Origin: Pseudoalteromonas rubra
GTDB lineage: Bacteria; Pseudomonadota; Gammaproteobacteria; Enterobacterales; Alteromonadaceae
Assembly: GCF_000238295.3 (NCBI RefSeq)
Contig: NZ_AHCD03000031.1
Coordinates: forward strand, 1-64,000
Direction of reading: 5' to 3'
DNA length: 64,000 bases
Translations under genes and position numbers: made by a program
Part shown: positions 33,677-43,161 of the stretch, piece after piece
Layout: each line of letters begins with the position of its first letter
Numbering within the stretch: the stretch's first letter is position 1
The notes under the pieces: generated by a model
Databases searched by the model: none
What the model saw: the letters and a program-made list of their open reading frames with translations, nothing else
What the model was told of the DNA's origin: nothing

Positions 33677-34282
33677 ATGAAACTTGATTTGAAGTCGCTG
33701 CAGGAGATCGACTGGAACGAAATTGAACTGGATAACATCGGCGAGTGGCCGATGCCAGTGAAGGCCATTTGTTGTGCTGTGGTGGTGTTGATCATGCTGG
33801 TCGTAGGCTACAGCATGCTGGTCTCTGCGTCGGTGGCAAGCTTTGAACGGGCGGTTAAAAAAGAAGAAGAGTTGCGCACCAGCTACCGAGTCAAATACGG
33901 TCGGGCAAATAACCTGGAGTTATATCGACAGCAAATGCAGGACATGGAAGCGCAGTTTTCTCAATTATTAAGAAAACTGCCAACCTCGAATGAAACCCCG
34001 GGATTGCTCGATGACTTAACGTATGTTGGCACGTCCAGTGGCCTGACGTTTCTAAAAATAGGCTGGCTGCCAGAGATTAAAAAAGAGTTTTATACGGAAC
34101 TGCCAATTAATCTTGAAGTGGTGGGGACGTATCACGAGTTTGGTGAGTTTGTCAGCAAGGTGGCGCAGTTGCCGCGTATTGTGAGTTTGCATGATTTTCG
34201 TATCGAGGGTGCAGGCAATAATCAGTTGGTGTTTAGCGTGGTAGCAAAAACCTACCGCTACGAACAGGAGACTGAAGAATGA
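33677..34282 (+). CDS. Type IV pilus assembly protein PilO
   Basis: Bitopic inner-membrane partner of PilN, 201 residues. The membrane segment is near 30-52. Coiled coil follows to about 100, then a periplasmic domain with PTSNETPGLLDDLTYVGTSSG and TYHEFGEFVSKVAQLPRIV, which are typical of PilO. It overlaps pilP by four bases (ATGA). Confidence 0.95.
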   Translation: MKLDLKSLQEIDWNEIELDNIGEWPMPVKAICCAVVVLIMLVVGYSMLVSASVASFERAVKKEEELRTSYRVKYGRANNLELYRQQMQDMEAQFSQLLRKLPTSNETPGLLDDLTYVGTSSGLTFLKIGWLPEIKKEFYTELPINLEVVGTYHEFGEFVSKVAQLPRIVSLHDFRIEGAGNNQLVFSVVAKTYRYEQETEE

Positions 34283-34818
34283 GGCGTCTGCTGGTTTTGT
34301 TTGCGATGATTGCACTGACAGGGTGTAACGATAACACCGCAGAACAAAAAGAGTTTATTGACCGGGTGCAGGCGAATGCCACCCCGAGCATAGACCCTAT
34401 GCCCGAAATGGCGCGGTTTGAGCATTTCCCCTATAGTGCGGCTCAGCTACGTAGTCCTTTTGTTGCCCCACAACCGGAAGTCATTGAAAGTCGTCTGGTG
34501 CAGGTTAAAAACTGTCTTCACCCAGATCCGAATCGTCCCAGAGATCCGCTAGAAAAATACGCGCTGGACAACCTGATGATGAAAGGCACGATCACGCGTG
34601 GCGAGACGGTATGGGCGTTGATCAGAGCTGGCGAGCAAGGTTTGTTCAGAATAAAGAAAAATGAATACATGGGTTTGTATCACGGTAAAGTGGTGAGCGT
34701 ACAAGCCGACCATCTGGAACTGATGGAGCTGATCCCGGACGGAACGGGGTGTTGGAAAGAGCGCCTGAGCAAAGTCGAAATGGTGGAAGCCGAGGACGTC
34801 GGTGCCAGTGAAGAATAA
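34279..34818 (+). CDS. Type IV pilus lipoprotein PilP
   Basis: Inner-membrane lipoprotein that links PilNO to the secretin. The N terminus MRRLLVLFAMIALTGC carries a lipobox ending at Cys16. A disordered stretch is followed by a beta domain (about 85-170) with LDNLMMKGTITRGETVWALI and EYMGLYHGKVV. Its 179 residues are the usual size. Last codons overlap the region before the pilQ ribosome site. Confidence 0.94.
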   Translation: MRRLLVLFAMIALTGCNDNTAEQKEFIDRVQANATPSIDPMPEMARFEHFPYSAAQLRSPFVAPQPEVIESRLVQVKNCLHPDPNRPRDPLEKYALDNLMMKGTITRGETVWALIRAGEQGLFRIKKNEYMGLYHGKVVSVQADHLELMELIPDGTGCWKERLSKVEMVEAEDVGASEE

Positions 34819-34831
34819 AAAAGGTGAAAAT

Positions 34832-36877
34832 ATGATTGCGCGCGACGGGATCAAACACGTTGTGAAAACTCTGATGGGTGGCATTTTAATGGGCACAGCG
34901 ATGCTCGCCCAGGCAATGCCAATGCTGTACGATGTGCGTTATAACCCGGTGCCGACCGGAGAAACCGAGCTACAGCTTGTGTTTGACGAAAAGCTGGCGA
35001 TTGAACCCAAAGTGCAGGTGTTGAATGAACCAGCACGCATTGAGTTGTTTTTCCCGGATGCAGAATTCGAAGAAAGCCTGGAACTGCTCAAAGTGAACCA
35101 AGCCGGGATCGAGCAGATCAAGAGCAGGATGGAGCAGGGTGGATTTGTGCTGAGTGTTGAAATGTCTGCGCTCAAACTCTACCGCACTGAGGTTAAGAAC
35201 AACCTGGTTTATATCAAAGTCTCAGATCAACCAATTCCGGTTTCTAGCGAGGATGCACAACCTGATGCGCTGCACAGCGAGATGAATCGGATCCAGAATA
35301 TTGACTTCCGTCGCACAGATAAAGGCGCCGCTCAGATCCTGGCCTTTCTGGACTCCAATCAGGCGGCGATTGATGTGCAGGAGCGAGGCGGACAGATTTA
35401 CGCAGACTTTCATCATATTGCCATCCCAGACGAGTTATTATATGAGCTGGATGTTGTTGATTTTGGCACCATTGTGAGTACGGTTGAAACCTTCCGTGAA
35501 GAGGGAAAAAGCCGTTTGGTGATCAAACCTAATGGCGCTTTTAAGTTCAATTATCAGCAACTAGACAACATTTTTACCCTGACAGTAGAGAAAGACGACC
35601 AGGAATTTTCGTATGCGGATACGAAAAATTATCAGGGACAGCCGATCACATTGAACTTTCAGGACATCCCGATCCGTTCTGTGTTGCAGATAATCGCCGA
35701 TACTAACAACTTTAACCTGGTCACCAGTGATTCGGTGACGGGCAACATTACCTTACGCCTGGATGGTGTCCCCTGGGATCAGGCGCTGGACGTGGTGTTA
35801 CGGGTGAAAGGGCTTGATAAACGCATGGAAGGGGCTATTTTGATGGTGGCGCCGTCTGAAGAGCTGGCTGCCAGAGAAGCAAAAGAGTTGCAGGCAAAAC
35901 GTCAGGTCGAAGAGCTGGAACCTTTATATAGTGAATACATTCAGCTTAATTACGCTAAAGCAGAAGAATTCGCTGATTTACTTAAAACGGATGAAAACTC
36001 CATCATCAGCCTGCGTGGCAGTGTCTCTGTGGATAAGCGGACCAATACTCTGCTGATTAAGGACACCTCGCGTAGCATTGAAAACGTCAGACGTATGGTC
36101 GAGACGCTGGATGTGCCAGTGAAGCAGGTCCGTATTGAATCGCGTATGGTGACGGTGTCAGATAATATCCAGGAAGACTTGGGGATCCGCTGGGGGTTCA
36201 GTGATCAGCAGGGAACCGATGCTATTTCTGGTACGCTGGAAGCAACCAATAAGTTATCGGGTGGCACCATCCCTGATTTGACTGAACGGTTAAATGTGAA
36301 TTTGCCGGTACAAAACCCGGCGGGTAGTCTGGGCATGCACATTGCCAAGTTGTCAGACGGTACTTTGATTGACCTGGAGTTGTCTGCCTTAGAGCAAGAA
36401 AACAAAGGTGAGATCATCGCAACACCCAGCATTACGACTGCAAACCAGAAAACGGCGCGCATCGAGCAAGGTACCGAGATACCTTACGTGGAGTCGGCTT
36501 CCAGTGGTGCATCGACCGTTCAGTTTAAAAAAGCGGTGCTGAGTTTAGAGGTGACACCGCAAATTACGCCGGATAATAAAATTATTTTGGATCTGGTCAT
36601 AACCCAGGACACACGGGGTGATACAGTACAAACAGCCAATGGCCCGGCTGTGGCGATAAATACACAAAGGATCCAGACTCAGGTCTTGGTCGAGAATGGT
36701 CAGACGGTGGTGTTAGGGGGCATTTATCAGCAGGAAATGACCAATGCGGTGAGCAAGGTGCCTGTACTGGGAGATGTACCCTACTTAGGTGTCCTATTTA
36801 GGAACACACGAGAAATCAATGAAAAGAGAGAGTTATTGATTTTTGTGACACCTAAGATCATGCATGATTCACTGTAG
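34832..36877 (+). CDS. Type IV pilus secretin PilQ
   Basis: Outer-membrane secretin through which pili pass, 681 residues. A signal peptide ends near AQA-MP (residue about 27). AMIN domains for peptidoglycan binding occupy about 30-250. N0/N1 domains follow (PIRSVLQIIADTNNFNLV near 290). The secretin core begins near 440 with VRIESRMVTVSDNIQEDLG, and the signature VPVLGDVPYLGVLFRN lies near 645. ATG 34832 is preferred to an in-frame GTG at 34802 because AAGGTG lies 5 bases before it and the signal peptide starts there. It ends the pil operon; aroK follows after 151 bp. Confidence 0.94.
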   Translation: MIARDGIKHVVKTLMGGILMGTAMLAQAMPMLYDVRYNPVPTGETELQLVFDEKLAIEPKVQVLNEPARIELFFPDAEFEESLELLKVNQAGIEQIKSRMEQGGFVLSVEMSALKLYRTEVKNNLVYIKVSDQPIPVSSEDAQPDALHSEMNRIQNIDFRRTDKGAAQILAFLDSNQAAIDVQERGGQIYADFHHIAIPDELLYELDVVDFGTIVSTVETFREEGKSRLVIKPNGAFKFNYQQLDNIFTLTVEKDDQEFSYADTKNYQGQPITLNFQDIPIRSVLQIIADTNNFNLVTSDSVTGNITLRLDGVPWDQALDVVLRVKGLDKRMEGAILMVAPSEELAAREAKELQAKRQVEELEPLYSEYIQLNYAKAEEFADLLKTDENSIISLRGSVSVDKRTNTLLIKDTSRSIENVRRMVETLDVPVKQVRIESRMVTVSDNIQEDLGIRWGFSDQQGTDAISGTLEATNKLSGGTIPDLTERLNVNLPVQNPAGSLGMHIAKLSDGTLIDLELSALEQENKGEIIATPSITTANQKTARIEQGTEIPYVESASSGASTVQFKKAVLSLEVTPQITPDNKIILDLVITQDTRGDTVQTANGPAVAINTQRIQTQVLVENGQTVVLGGIYQQEMTNAVSKVPVLGDVPYLGVLFRNTREINEKRELLIFVTPKIMHDSL

Positions 36878-37028
36878 TCAGACTAAAATAACAATAATGG
36901 GCGTGAAAGTTGCCTTTTGACTTGAAATCACGCATTGATTGCTGAGATAATCCCCTCCTTAATTTTGGGGCCAGGTCGTTAGGCGGGGTTTTATTTCAAA
37001 TTTTAGAGTTCGTTTGTACTAAAAAGAT

Positions 37029-37547
37029 ATGGCTGAGAAACGTAATATATTTCTGGTAGGCCCAATGGGGGCTGGTAAGAGCACGATTGGTCGTCACATT
37101 GCGGACCAATTACATCTGGAGTTCTTCGATTCAGATCAAGAAATCGAGCGCCGCACTGGTGCTGATATCTCCTGGGTGTTCGATATTGAAGGGGAAGAAG
37201 GGTTTCGTCGTCGCGAAGAGACCGTGATTTCTGATCTTACCGAAAAGCAAGGCATCGTATTGGCTACTGGCGGCGGCTCGGTCATCAGTAAAGAGGTACG
37301 TAACAAACTATCTGCTCGTGGTATTGTGGTTTATCTTGAAACCCCAATTGAGAAGCAAGTAGCACGTACCCAGCGCGATAAGCGTCGTCCTTTGCTACAA
37401 ACAGAAGAAGATTCACGCGACGTATTAGTGCGTCTGGCAGATGAACGTGAACCACTCTATAAAGAAGTGGCGGATCACGTTGTACGCACAGATGAACAAA
37501 GCGCCAAAGTGGTTGCTAATCAAATCATTGAGAAGTTAGATTTCTAA
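37029..37547 (+). CDS. Shikimate kinase AroK
   Basis: P-loop kinase forming shikimate 3-phosphate, 172 residues. Walker A GPMGAGKST is at 11-19. FDSDQEIERRTG near 34-45 binds shikimate, and LATGGGSV near 77 and RPLLQ near 118 (lid) complete the pattern. It leads the aroK-aroB-damX-dam group. The Shine-Dalgarno before it is weak. Confidence 0.97.
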   Translation: MAEKRNIFLVGPMGAGKSTIGRHIADQLHLEFFDSDQEIERRTGADISWVFDIEGEEGFRRREETVISDLTEKQGIVLATGGGSVISKEVRNKLSARGIVVYLETPIEKQVARTQRDKRRPLLQTEEDSRDVLVRLADEREPLYKEVADHVVRTDEQSAKVVANQIIEKLDF

Positions 37548-37577
37548 ACATGTAGGCTAGATAGGAGGTGACGGCAC

Positions 37578-38648
37578 ATGCTTGAATTAACAGTAGATTT
37601 AAACGAGCGTAGCTATCCTATCTATATTGGCCAAGATCTTCTTACCGATCAGGGGCGGTTATTGCAGCATATTGGCAATGCGCGCCCCGTCATCATCAGC
37701 AACGAGACTGTTGCGCCTTTGTATCTGGATACATTACTCACGCAGTTAGAGGGCAAAGCGCCGCTTCATTTTTGCATCCCTGATGGGGAGCAATACAAAT
37801 CTCTGGAGTGGTTTGAGCGTATTAACGCATTTTTGCTTGAGCACAACTGTGGTCGGGATACCTGTCTGATTGCTTTAGGGGGTGGTGTTGTTGGTGATTT
37901 GACCGGCTTCGTTGCTGCTTGCTATCAGCGTGGTGTGCCATTTATTCAGATCCCGACAACCTTACTGTCTCAAGTAGATTCGTCGGTTGGTGGCAAAACA
38001 GCCGTCAATCATCCTTTAGGTAAAAATATGATAGGTGCTTTCTATCAGCCTAAAGCGGTGTTTATTGATACCAATACACTGAAGAGTTTGCCGCCACGCG
38101 AATTCGCGGCGGGCATGGCTGAAGTGATTAAGTACGGCCTGATTTACGACAAAGATTTTCTGACACTACTTGAAGACAATGGCAATGCCTTGCACGAGTT
38201 GGACACCGGCTTGTTAATGCAAGTGATCCATCGCTGCTGTGCCATCAAGGCCGAAATTGTCGCGCAAGATGAGAAAGAAGCAGGATTGCGTGCGCTGTTG
38301 AATCTGGGGCATACATTTGGCCATGCCATTGAAGCGCAGATGGGTTATGGCGTATGGCTTCACGGTGAAGCGGTCGCTGCGGGTATGATGTTAGCGGCCC
38401 GTCTGGCACAACTTAGAGGCGCGTTGACAGAGCATGAAGTCGCACGTATCGCGGCATTGCTAGAAATGTATCAACTGCCAGTTGCACCGCCCACATCGAT
38501 GACAACGGCACAGTTTATCTCTCACATGCGTAAAGATAAGAAAAATAAACAAGGTAAGATCCGCTTTATCGTACCTATCAGTCTGGGCGAGTGCCAGCTG
38601 GTTGATGACGTATCTGATGACACCTTAGGCCAGCTAATAGGGCACTGA
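37578..38648 (+). CDS. 3-Dehydroquinate synthase AroB
   Basis: NAD- and metal-dependent enzyme of the shikimate route, 356 residues. GGGVVGDLTGFVAACYQRG near 101 binds NAD and substrate. QVDSSVGGKTAVNH near 132 and NLGHTFGHAIE near 244 carry the metal ligands. A very strong ribosome site, TAGGAGGTGA, lies 8 bases before the ATG. Its stop shares one base with the damX start. Confidence 0.97.
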   Translation: MLELTVDLNERSYPIYIGQDLLTDQGRLLQHIGNARPVIISNETVAPLYLDTLLTQLEGKAPLHFCIPDGEQYKSLEWFERINAFLLEHNCGRDTCLIALGGGVVGDLTGFVAACYQRGVPFIQIPTTLLSQVDSSVGGKTAVNHPLGKNMIGAFYQPKAVFIDTNTLKSLPPREFAAGMAEVIKYGLIYDKDFLTLLEDNGNALHELDTGLLMQVIHRCCAIKAEIVAQDEKEAGLRALLNLGHTFGHAIEAQMGYGVWLHGEAVAAGMMLAARLAQLRGALTEHEVARIAALLEMYQLPVAPPTSMTTAQFISHMRKDKKNKQGKIRFIVPISLGECQLVDDVSDDTLGQLIGH

Positions 38649-40120
38649 TGCAGTCGCAAATCTTACCGAGTCGTGCCGCTCTGGTCGACCGGATTGCAAT
38701 GCAGTTTGAGTATGGACAAAACCTGATCTGCCTGGTTGGCAACTCAGGGCTAGGCAAAAGTTACCTGGCTGAGTCTTTCATCACAGACAAGTACCCTGAC
38801 TTTAGCAAAGCCTTTGTTAAGTTGGGCGCACACACTAAAGACACAGAGCTGGTTCAGCAGCTGTTAGAAAATAGCTTTCGTGCACCGCTGGTCGATCATA
38901 AGCTGTCCTTAAGTGAGAATTTCTTCGTTCTGTATAATGAGCAACCTTGTGGTCCGTGCCTCTGGGTCATTGATGGTGCACGTCACCTGAGTGATGAACT
39001 GATCCAGGAGCTTCAGCTGCTGGCTAAAAAGGCCCCGGACACTTTATATATCCTGGTAACAGGACAGGCCCCTAAGATATTACCTGAAGCGCTGGATATT
39101 CATCTGGAGCCCCTGTCATTAATGGAAAGTCGCCGTCTGATGGCGATGTTTTTTACAGAGCTGCCACCTTCAGAAGACCCGATATTTAGTACTTTTTTGA
39201 GTGAAGCGGGCGGTAACCCCAGCATTTTGCTTGAATGGCAGCAAAACCAGCATCAATTGACACTGAAATCCAAACAAACGATGAGTAGCCGGCAATGGAA
39301 AGGCTTTTTGGGTGCCTTTGTTGTGATTACGGCCTTGTTCCTGGTTGCGCTGTTTTATCAAAAAGATTTGGCCGATTTATTACGTCTGCAACAGGATGTT
39401 GGTGTAACCTCGGTTGAGGTATTGCCTGAACCGACTGTGTTGACAGCGCAAGAGGCGCTCTCGGATGAAACCGCGCAGCCTGTCGCTGAGACATTGGCAG
39501 AACAATCACAGAGCAGCGACATTCAGGTTCCATTGCAGCATGATGTGCAATCTATACTCGGCGCGTTAACCTTGGGCCAGATTGCTGTGAACGAGCGTCA
39601 AATCGAAGCCAGTGAAGAAGATGCTGAACACATTGACGAGTCTGACAGAGATGTACAAGGTGAACCCAATGCGTCGGCAGCGGTCGCACAAGTGCTGACG
39701 CAACCAGATATTCAGAGCGGCGATGCTGAGCAAACAGACATGAATGAACAGGTTGAAACACCACAGCCCAACATCATAGCGGAACCTCAGGTGCAACCGG
39801 ATCCGGTTTCAGGCTTATCAGACAATGCCTGGTTTTTAGCACAAGACAGTAATGCCTGGACTATTCAACTGCTGGCTGTGACTGATGAGTCCGTGGCACG
39901 GCGATATATCGAGCAACATAAGTTGTCGCAGATCCGAACCGCTCAGGTTATGCGCGCAGGCAAGGCGTGGTGGTTTGTTACCCTGGCGCCATTTGCAACC
40001 TTAGATGACGCGAAACAGGCCCGGACTGAATTACCTGAAGCCGTATTAGCGGGGCAGCCATTTTTTAAACGTATCGTGCAAATTAAGCAACAAATCCAAC
40101 AGTCACAAACGCAAAAATAG
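38648..40120 (+). CDS. DamX-like SPOR domain protein (490 aa)
   Basis: Division-associated membrane protein. Residues about 1-200 form an AAA/GspA-like ATPase with Walker A GNSGLGKSY near 33. One membrane segment lies near 218-237. A long acidic linker follows (about 240-400) with many Glu, Gln and Asp. A C-terminal SPOR domain (about 405-485: WTIQLLAVTDESVARRYI and WWFVTLAPFATLDDAKQA) should bind septal peptidoglycan. The start overlaps the aroB stop by one base, and dam follows after 37 bp, as in E. coli. Confidence 0.9.
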   Translation: MQSQILPSRAALVDRIAMQFEYGQNLICLVGNSGLGKSYLAESFITDKYPDFSKAFVKLGAHTKDTELVQQLLENSFRAPLVDHKLSLSENFFVLYNEQPCGPCLWVIDGARHLSDELIQELQLLAKKAPDTLYILVTGQAPKILPEALDIHLEPLSLMESRRLMAMFFTELPPSEDPIFSTFLSEAGGNPSILLEWQQNQHQLTLKSKQTMSSRQWKGFLGAFVVITALFLVALFYQKDLADLLRLQQDVGVTSVEVLPEPTVLTAQEALSDETAQPVAETLAEQSQSSDIQVPLQHDVQSILGALTLGQIAVNERQIEASEEDAEHIDESDRDVQGEPNASAAVAQVLTQPDIQSGDAEQTDMNEQVETPQPNIIAEPQVQPDPVSGLSDNAWFLAQDSNAWTIQLLAVTDESVARRYIEQHKLSQIRTAQVMRAGKAWWFVTLAPFATLDDAKQARTELPEAVLAGQPFFKRIVQIKQQIQQSQTQK

Positions 40121-40157
40121 TGTAGAATCGCGCTACTTTGGGGTAACTAGTCAGATC

Positions 40158-40988
40158 ATGCAAAAAAAGACCAGAGCTTTCTTAAAATGGGCAGGTGGAA
40201 AATATGCCTTGGTGGAAGAAATTACCAAGCGCTTGCAAGCCGCAAATGAAGAGGCCGAAACTCTGGTGGAGCCCTTTGTTGGGGCTGGTTCTGTCTTTCT
40301 CAATAGTCATTTTAAGCACTATATACTCAATGACATTAATGCGGACCTGATTAACCTGTACAAAGAGCTGCAACGCACTCCGGACGAGTTTATTAGTGAT
40401 GCCAGAAAGTTGTTTGTTGATCTGAATAATCATCCCGATGCTTATTATGCTTACCGTCAGCAGTTTAATGAAAGCGTTGATGTTTATGAGCGGGCGATTC
40501 TGTTTTTGTACATGAACCGGCATGGCTACAATGGGCTTTGTCGCTATAACCTGAAGGGCATTTTTAACGTGCCCTTTGGTAAGTACAAGCGTCCTTACTT
40601 TCCGGAAAATGAGCTGTACTTTTTTTCAGAAAAAGCACAACAGGCAACCTTTACCTGTTTGAGTTATGAGCAGGTCTTTAGGCGTATTCCTAAAAAGGCT
40701 GTTGTGTATTGTGATCCGCCCTATGTGCCGTTGAGTAAAACCGCCTCATTCACAGCTTATGCCAAAGGGGGTTTTAACTTTGACGATCAGGCGCAGCTTG
40801 CTAACCTGGCAGAAAAGGCCGCTTTTGAACAGCAAACCCCCGTCCTGATATCCAACCATGATACGGTGCTCACGCGCAAGATCTACAGCCAGGCTCACCT
40901 GGATGTGATCCAGGTAAAAAGAACCATTAGTCCTAAAGGCTCAGGCCGTAACCGGGTTGATGAGCTGATGGCCTTATATCACGAATAA
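40158..40988 (+). CDS. DNA adenine methylase Dam
   Basis: Methylates adenine in GATC; roles in mismatch repair, replication timing and gene control. Its 276 residues match E. coli Dam (278). FLKWAGGKY at 8-16 binds SAM, FVGAGSVFLN is near 40 and the catalytic DPPYVPLS near 187. The MNRHGYNGLCRYN segment near 118 is DNA-contacting in E. coli Dam. It is the last plus-strand gene before two small minus-strand genes interrupt the usual dam-rpe order. Confidence 0.97.
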   Translation: MQKKTRAFLKWAGGKYALVEEITKRLQAANEEAETLVEPFVGAGSVFLNSHFKHYILNDINADLINLYKELQRTPDEFISDARKLFVDLNNHPDAYYAYRQQFNESVDVYERAILFLYMNRHGYNGLCRYNLKGIFNVPFGKYKRPYFPENELYFFSEKAQQATFTCLSYEQVFRRIPKKAVVYCDPPYVPLSKTASFTAYAKGGFNFDDQAQLANLAEKAAFEQQTPVLISNHDTVLTRKIYSQAHLDVIQVKRTISPKGSGRNRVDELMALYHE

Positions 40989-41009
40989 TCGCATGGAATG
41001 GCTGGCATG

Positions 41010-41195
41010 TTACAATACAATGGCATTAACAAACCAGGCTAAGGCGATAACCAGTGCGATAACAAAACACACGGCCAACAAGGCAAAAGGCCAAAAGTGT
41101 TTTTGGCTGAAATCGACACGATATTTAGCGTGGCTTTGCACACCAAACATCGCAGCAAGTACACTTTGAATAAGTATAAAGAATCGTTCTGTCAC
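41010..41195 (-). CDS. DUF2970 family small membrane protein (61 aa)
   Basis: The product has SVLAAMFGVQSHAKYRVDF in its first third and one long hydrophobic helix at the end (about residues 32-58), which is the DUF2970 pattern of gammaproteobacteria. Function is unknown. A longer frame opens at 41252, but homology begins at VTERFF, so a GTG start at 41195 is chosen, with AGGA five bases before it. It is transcribed against dam, converging with a 21-bp gap. Confidence 0.7.
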   Translation of the reverse strand: MTERFFILIQSVLAAMFGVQSHAKYRVDFSQKHFWPFALLAVCFVIALVIALAWFVNAIVL

Positions 41196-41305
41196 GGCAT
41201 CCTGGCTCCTATGTGCAACGAGATACCTAACAGTATAGTGTATGAATACCAACTCGCCTTAAAGACTTGCCCGATGAAAGGCGTCATTAAGCGTGTTGGT
41301 ATCAA

Positions 41306-41611
41306 TTAGAATTGCGAAAATTGACTCGACGTTTGCTCGTCACCCGAGCCAAGTAGTAGTTCCAGTAGATCAAGGTAGTGAAACTGCGCATTACTACTGC
41401 CGCCAGTTAACCAGGCATACCAACTAGTGTGTGACTCCAGCTTACATAAATTTGAGGGTGCGTTGTGGCTCACCTGAGTAGTAGAGCACTGACACATCTC
41501 ATTTTTTGCGACTAAGTCATCGTCACCGCTGAATGAGACCACGCCAGCAGACAAGACTAAAGCAGCTGTAAGCAAAAGCGTCCGTGTTTTAAGCCGACTT
41601 AACATAACCAT
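41306..41611 (-). CDS. Hypothetical secreted protein (101 aa)
   Basis: Not a family I recognise. A signal peptide is clear: basic start MVMLSRLKTRT, a hydrophobic run LLLTAALVLSAGVVSF, and a likely cut near residue 27-31. The mature part has about 70 residues with three Cys (MCQCSTT and NLCKLE) and ends with a polar tail QTSSQFSQF. GGGGAT precedes the ATG; a second ATG lies two codons in. With the DUF2970 gene it interrupts the otherwise conserved dam-rpe order. Periplasmic or secreted location is inferred. Confidence 0.55.
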   Translation of the reverse strand: MVMLSRLKTRTLLLTAALVLSAGVVSFSGDDDLVAKNEMCQCSTTQVSHNAPSNLCKLESHTSWYAWLTGGSSNAQFHYLDLLELLLGSGDEQTSSQFSQF

Positions 41612-41781
41612 ATCCCCAGTGAATAGTTATCTATAAATAGTACACTATGTATGTTTATTAAACAATCGCTTTGTCCTGCAAAAATGGCAGCTGCTCGCAA
41701 ATTGTCAGTGTCCAACAATCAGGTGTTTTTAGCGTTCAGATGAGTTACAGTAGCCGCTGACATTTTGTTTCAGGGGGTAGT

Positions 41782-42471
41782 ATGTCGCAGAACAATAATA
41801 ATTCTGAGTTCTTAATTGCACCATCTATTTTGTCTGCCGATTTTGCAAGGTTGGGTGAAGACGTTGCCAGGGTGTTAGATGCTGGCGCAGATGTCGTGCA
41901 CTTCGATGTGATGGATAATCATTATGTCCCGAATCTGACGTTTGGCCCGATGATCTGTGAGGCACTGCGCAATTATGGCATTACCGCCCCAATTGATGTG
42001 CACCTGATGATCAAACCCGTGGATAGTCTGATCCCGGAGTTTGCAAAAGCGGGTGCAGATATCATTACTTTCCATCCTGAAGCCAGTGAACATATAGATC
42101 GCAGTCTGGGTTTGATTAAGGAATACGGCTGTGAGGCTGGATTGGTACTTAATCCGGCAACGCCATTACATTATCTGGATTATGTAATGGATAAAGTGGA
42201 TCAAATCTTACTTATGTCTGTCAATCCCGGCTTTGGCGGTCAGAGCTTTATCCCGCAGACGCTGGATAAGTTGCGCCAGGTACGCGAGCGCATAGATGCC
42301 AGTGGTCGTAAAATCCGCCTGGAGGTGGACGGTGGCATTAAAGTCGACAATATAGCTGAAGTAGCTGCTGCGGGGGCCGATATGTTTGTCGCAGGCTCGG
42401 CGATTTTCAATCAACCAGACTACCGGACGGTCATTGATGCGATGCGTTCTGAGCTCGCTAAGGTGGGCTAA
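41782..42471 (+). CDS. Ribulose-phosphate 3-epimerase Rpe
   Basis: Pentose-phosphate and Calvin-type enzyme interconverting ribulose 5-phosphate and xylulose 5-phosphate; TIM barrel of 229 residues. IAPSILSADFARLGED starts it, HFDVMDNHYVPNLTFGP near 39-55 carries metal ligands, and MSVNPGFGGQ near 143 and EVDGGIK near 178 follow. Its stop overlaps the gph start by one base. Confidence 0.97.
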   Translation: MSQNNNNSEFLIAPSILSADFARLGEDVARVLDAGADVVHFDVMDNHYVPNLTFGPMICEALRNYGITAPIDVHLMIKPVDSLIPEFAKAGADIITFHPEASEHIDRSLGLIKEYGCEAGLVLNPATPLHYLDYVMDKVDQILLMSVNPGFGGQSFIPQTLDKLRQVRERIDASGRKIRLEVDGGIKVDNIAEVAAAGADMFVAGSAIFNQPDYRTVIDAMRSELAKVG

Positions 42472-43136
42472 TGCGCTACCAGGGTATTTTATTTGATCTC
42501 GATGGCACGCTGGTCGACAGTGCGCATGACTTGTATATGGCGCTCAATTTGACGTTAACTGAAGTGGCTTTTCCTGTGGTGAGTCGCGCTCAGGTACTGA
42601 CCTGGGTCGGCAACGGCATCGATGTACTAGTGCAGCGTGGTTTAAGCGGCAGTCATGATGTTAACGCTGAGCTACCGCCGCGTGTGGTCGCTGAGGCGCA
42701 GACCCGTTTTGCCGGACATTATAGAGCGCTGGTCGGGCAATACTCTTTGCTTTACGCCAATGTTGAAACGGTACTGGCCGCATTCAGTCACGTGCCCAAG
42801 GCCGTCGTAACCAACAAGAGCCGTGAGTTTACAGTACAGCTCCTCGATAACCTCAACCTCAGCCAGCATTTTGATGTTGTGGTGTGTGGTGATGACGGTC
42901 AGAAAAAGCCGGCTGCGGAGCCGCTTTTGTCAGCCTGTCAGCAACTTAATATCGAGCCACACACGGCCATCATGGTCGGCGATTCAAAAAGCGATATTTT
43001 GGCCGCTCAGGCTGCTGAAATACCTGTGATTGCACTCAAATATGGGTACAATCAAGGACTGGATCTGGCCCAGTTTAATCCACAGTACCTCTGTGAGGGC
43101 TTCTTGGATATAATCCCCATTTTAAATCAACCTTAA
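42471..43136 (+). CDS. Phosphoglycolate phosphatase Gph
   Basis: HAD-superfamily phosphatase that recycles 2-phosphoglycolate, for example from DNA repair. It has 221 residues. The nucleophile motif is FDLDGTLVDS at 8-17. VTNKSREFT near 108 is motif II. Near 160 the final acidic motif reads MVGDSKSDI. It is coupled to rpe and precedes trpS by 25 bp, the E. coli order. Confidence 0.94.
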   Translation: MRYQGILFDLDGTLVDSAHDLYMALNLTLTEVAFPVVSRAQVLTWVGNGIDVLVQRGLSGSHDVNAELPPRVVAEAQTRFAGHYRALVGQYSLLYANVETVLAAFSHVPKAVVTNKSREFTVQLLDNLNLSQHFDVVVCGDDGQKKPAAEPLLSACQQLNIEPHTAIMVGDSKSDILAAQAAEIPVIALKYGYNQGLDLAQFNPQYLCEGFLDIIPILNQP

Positions 43137-43161
43137 ATCAAACTAGGAGTAAGGGAACACA

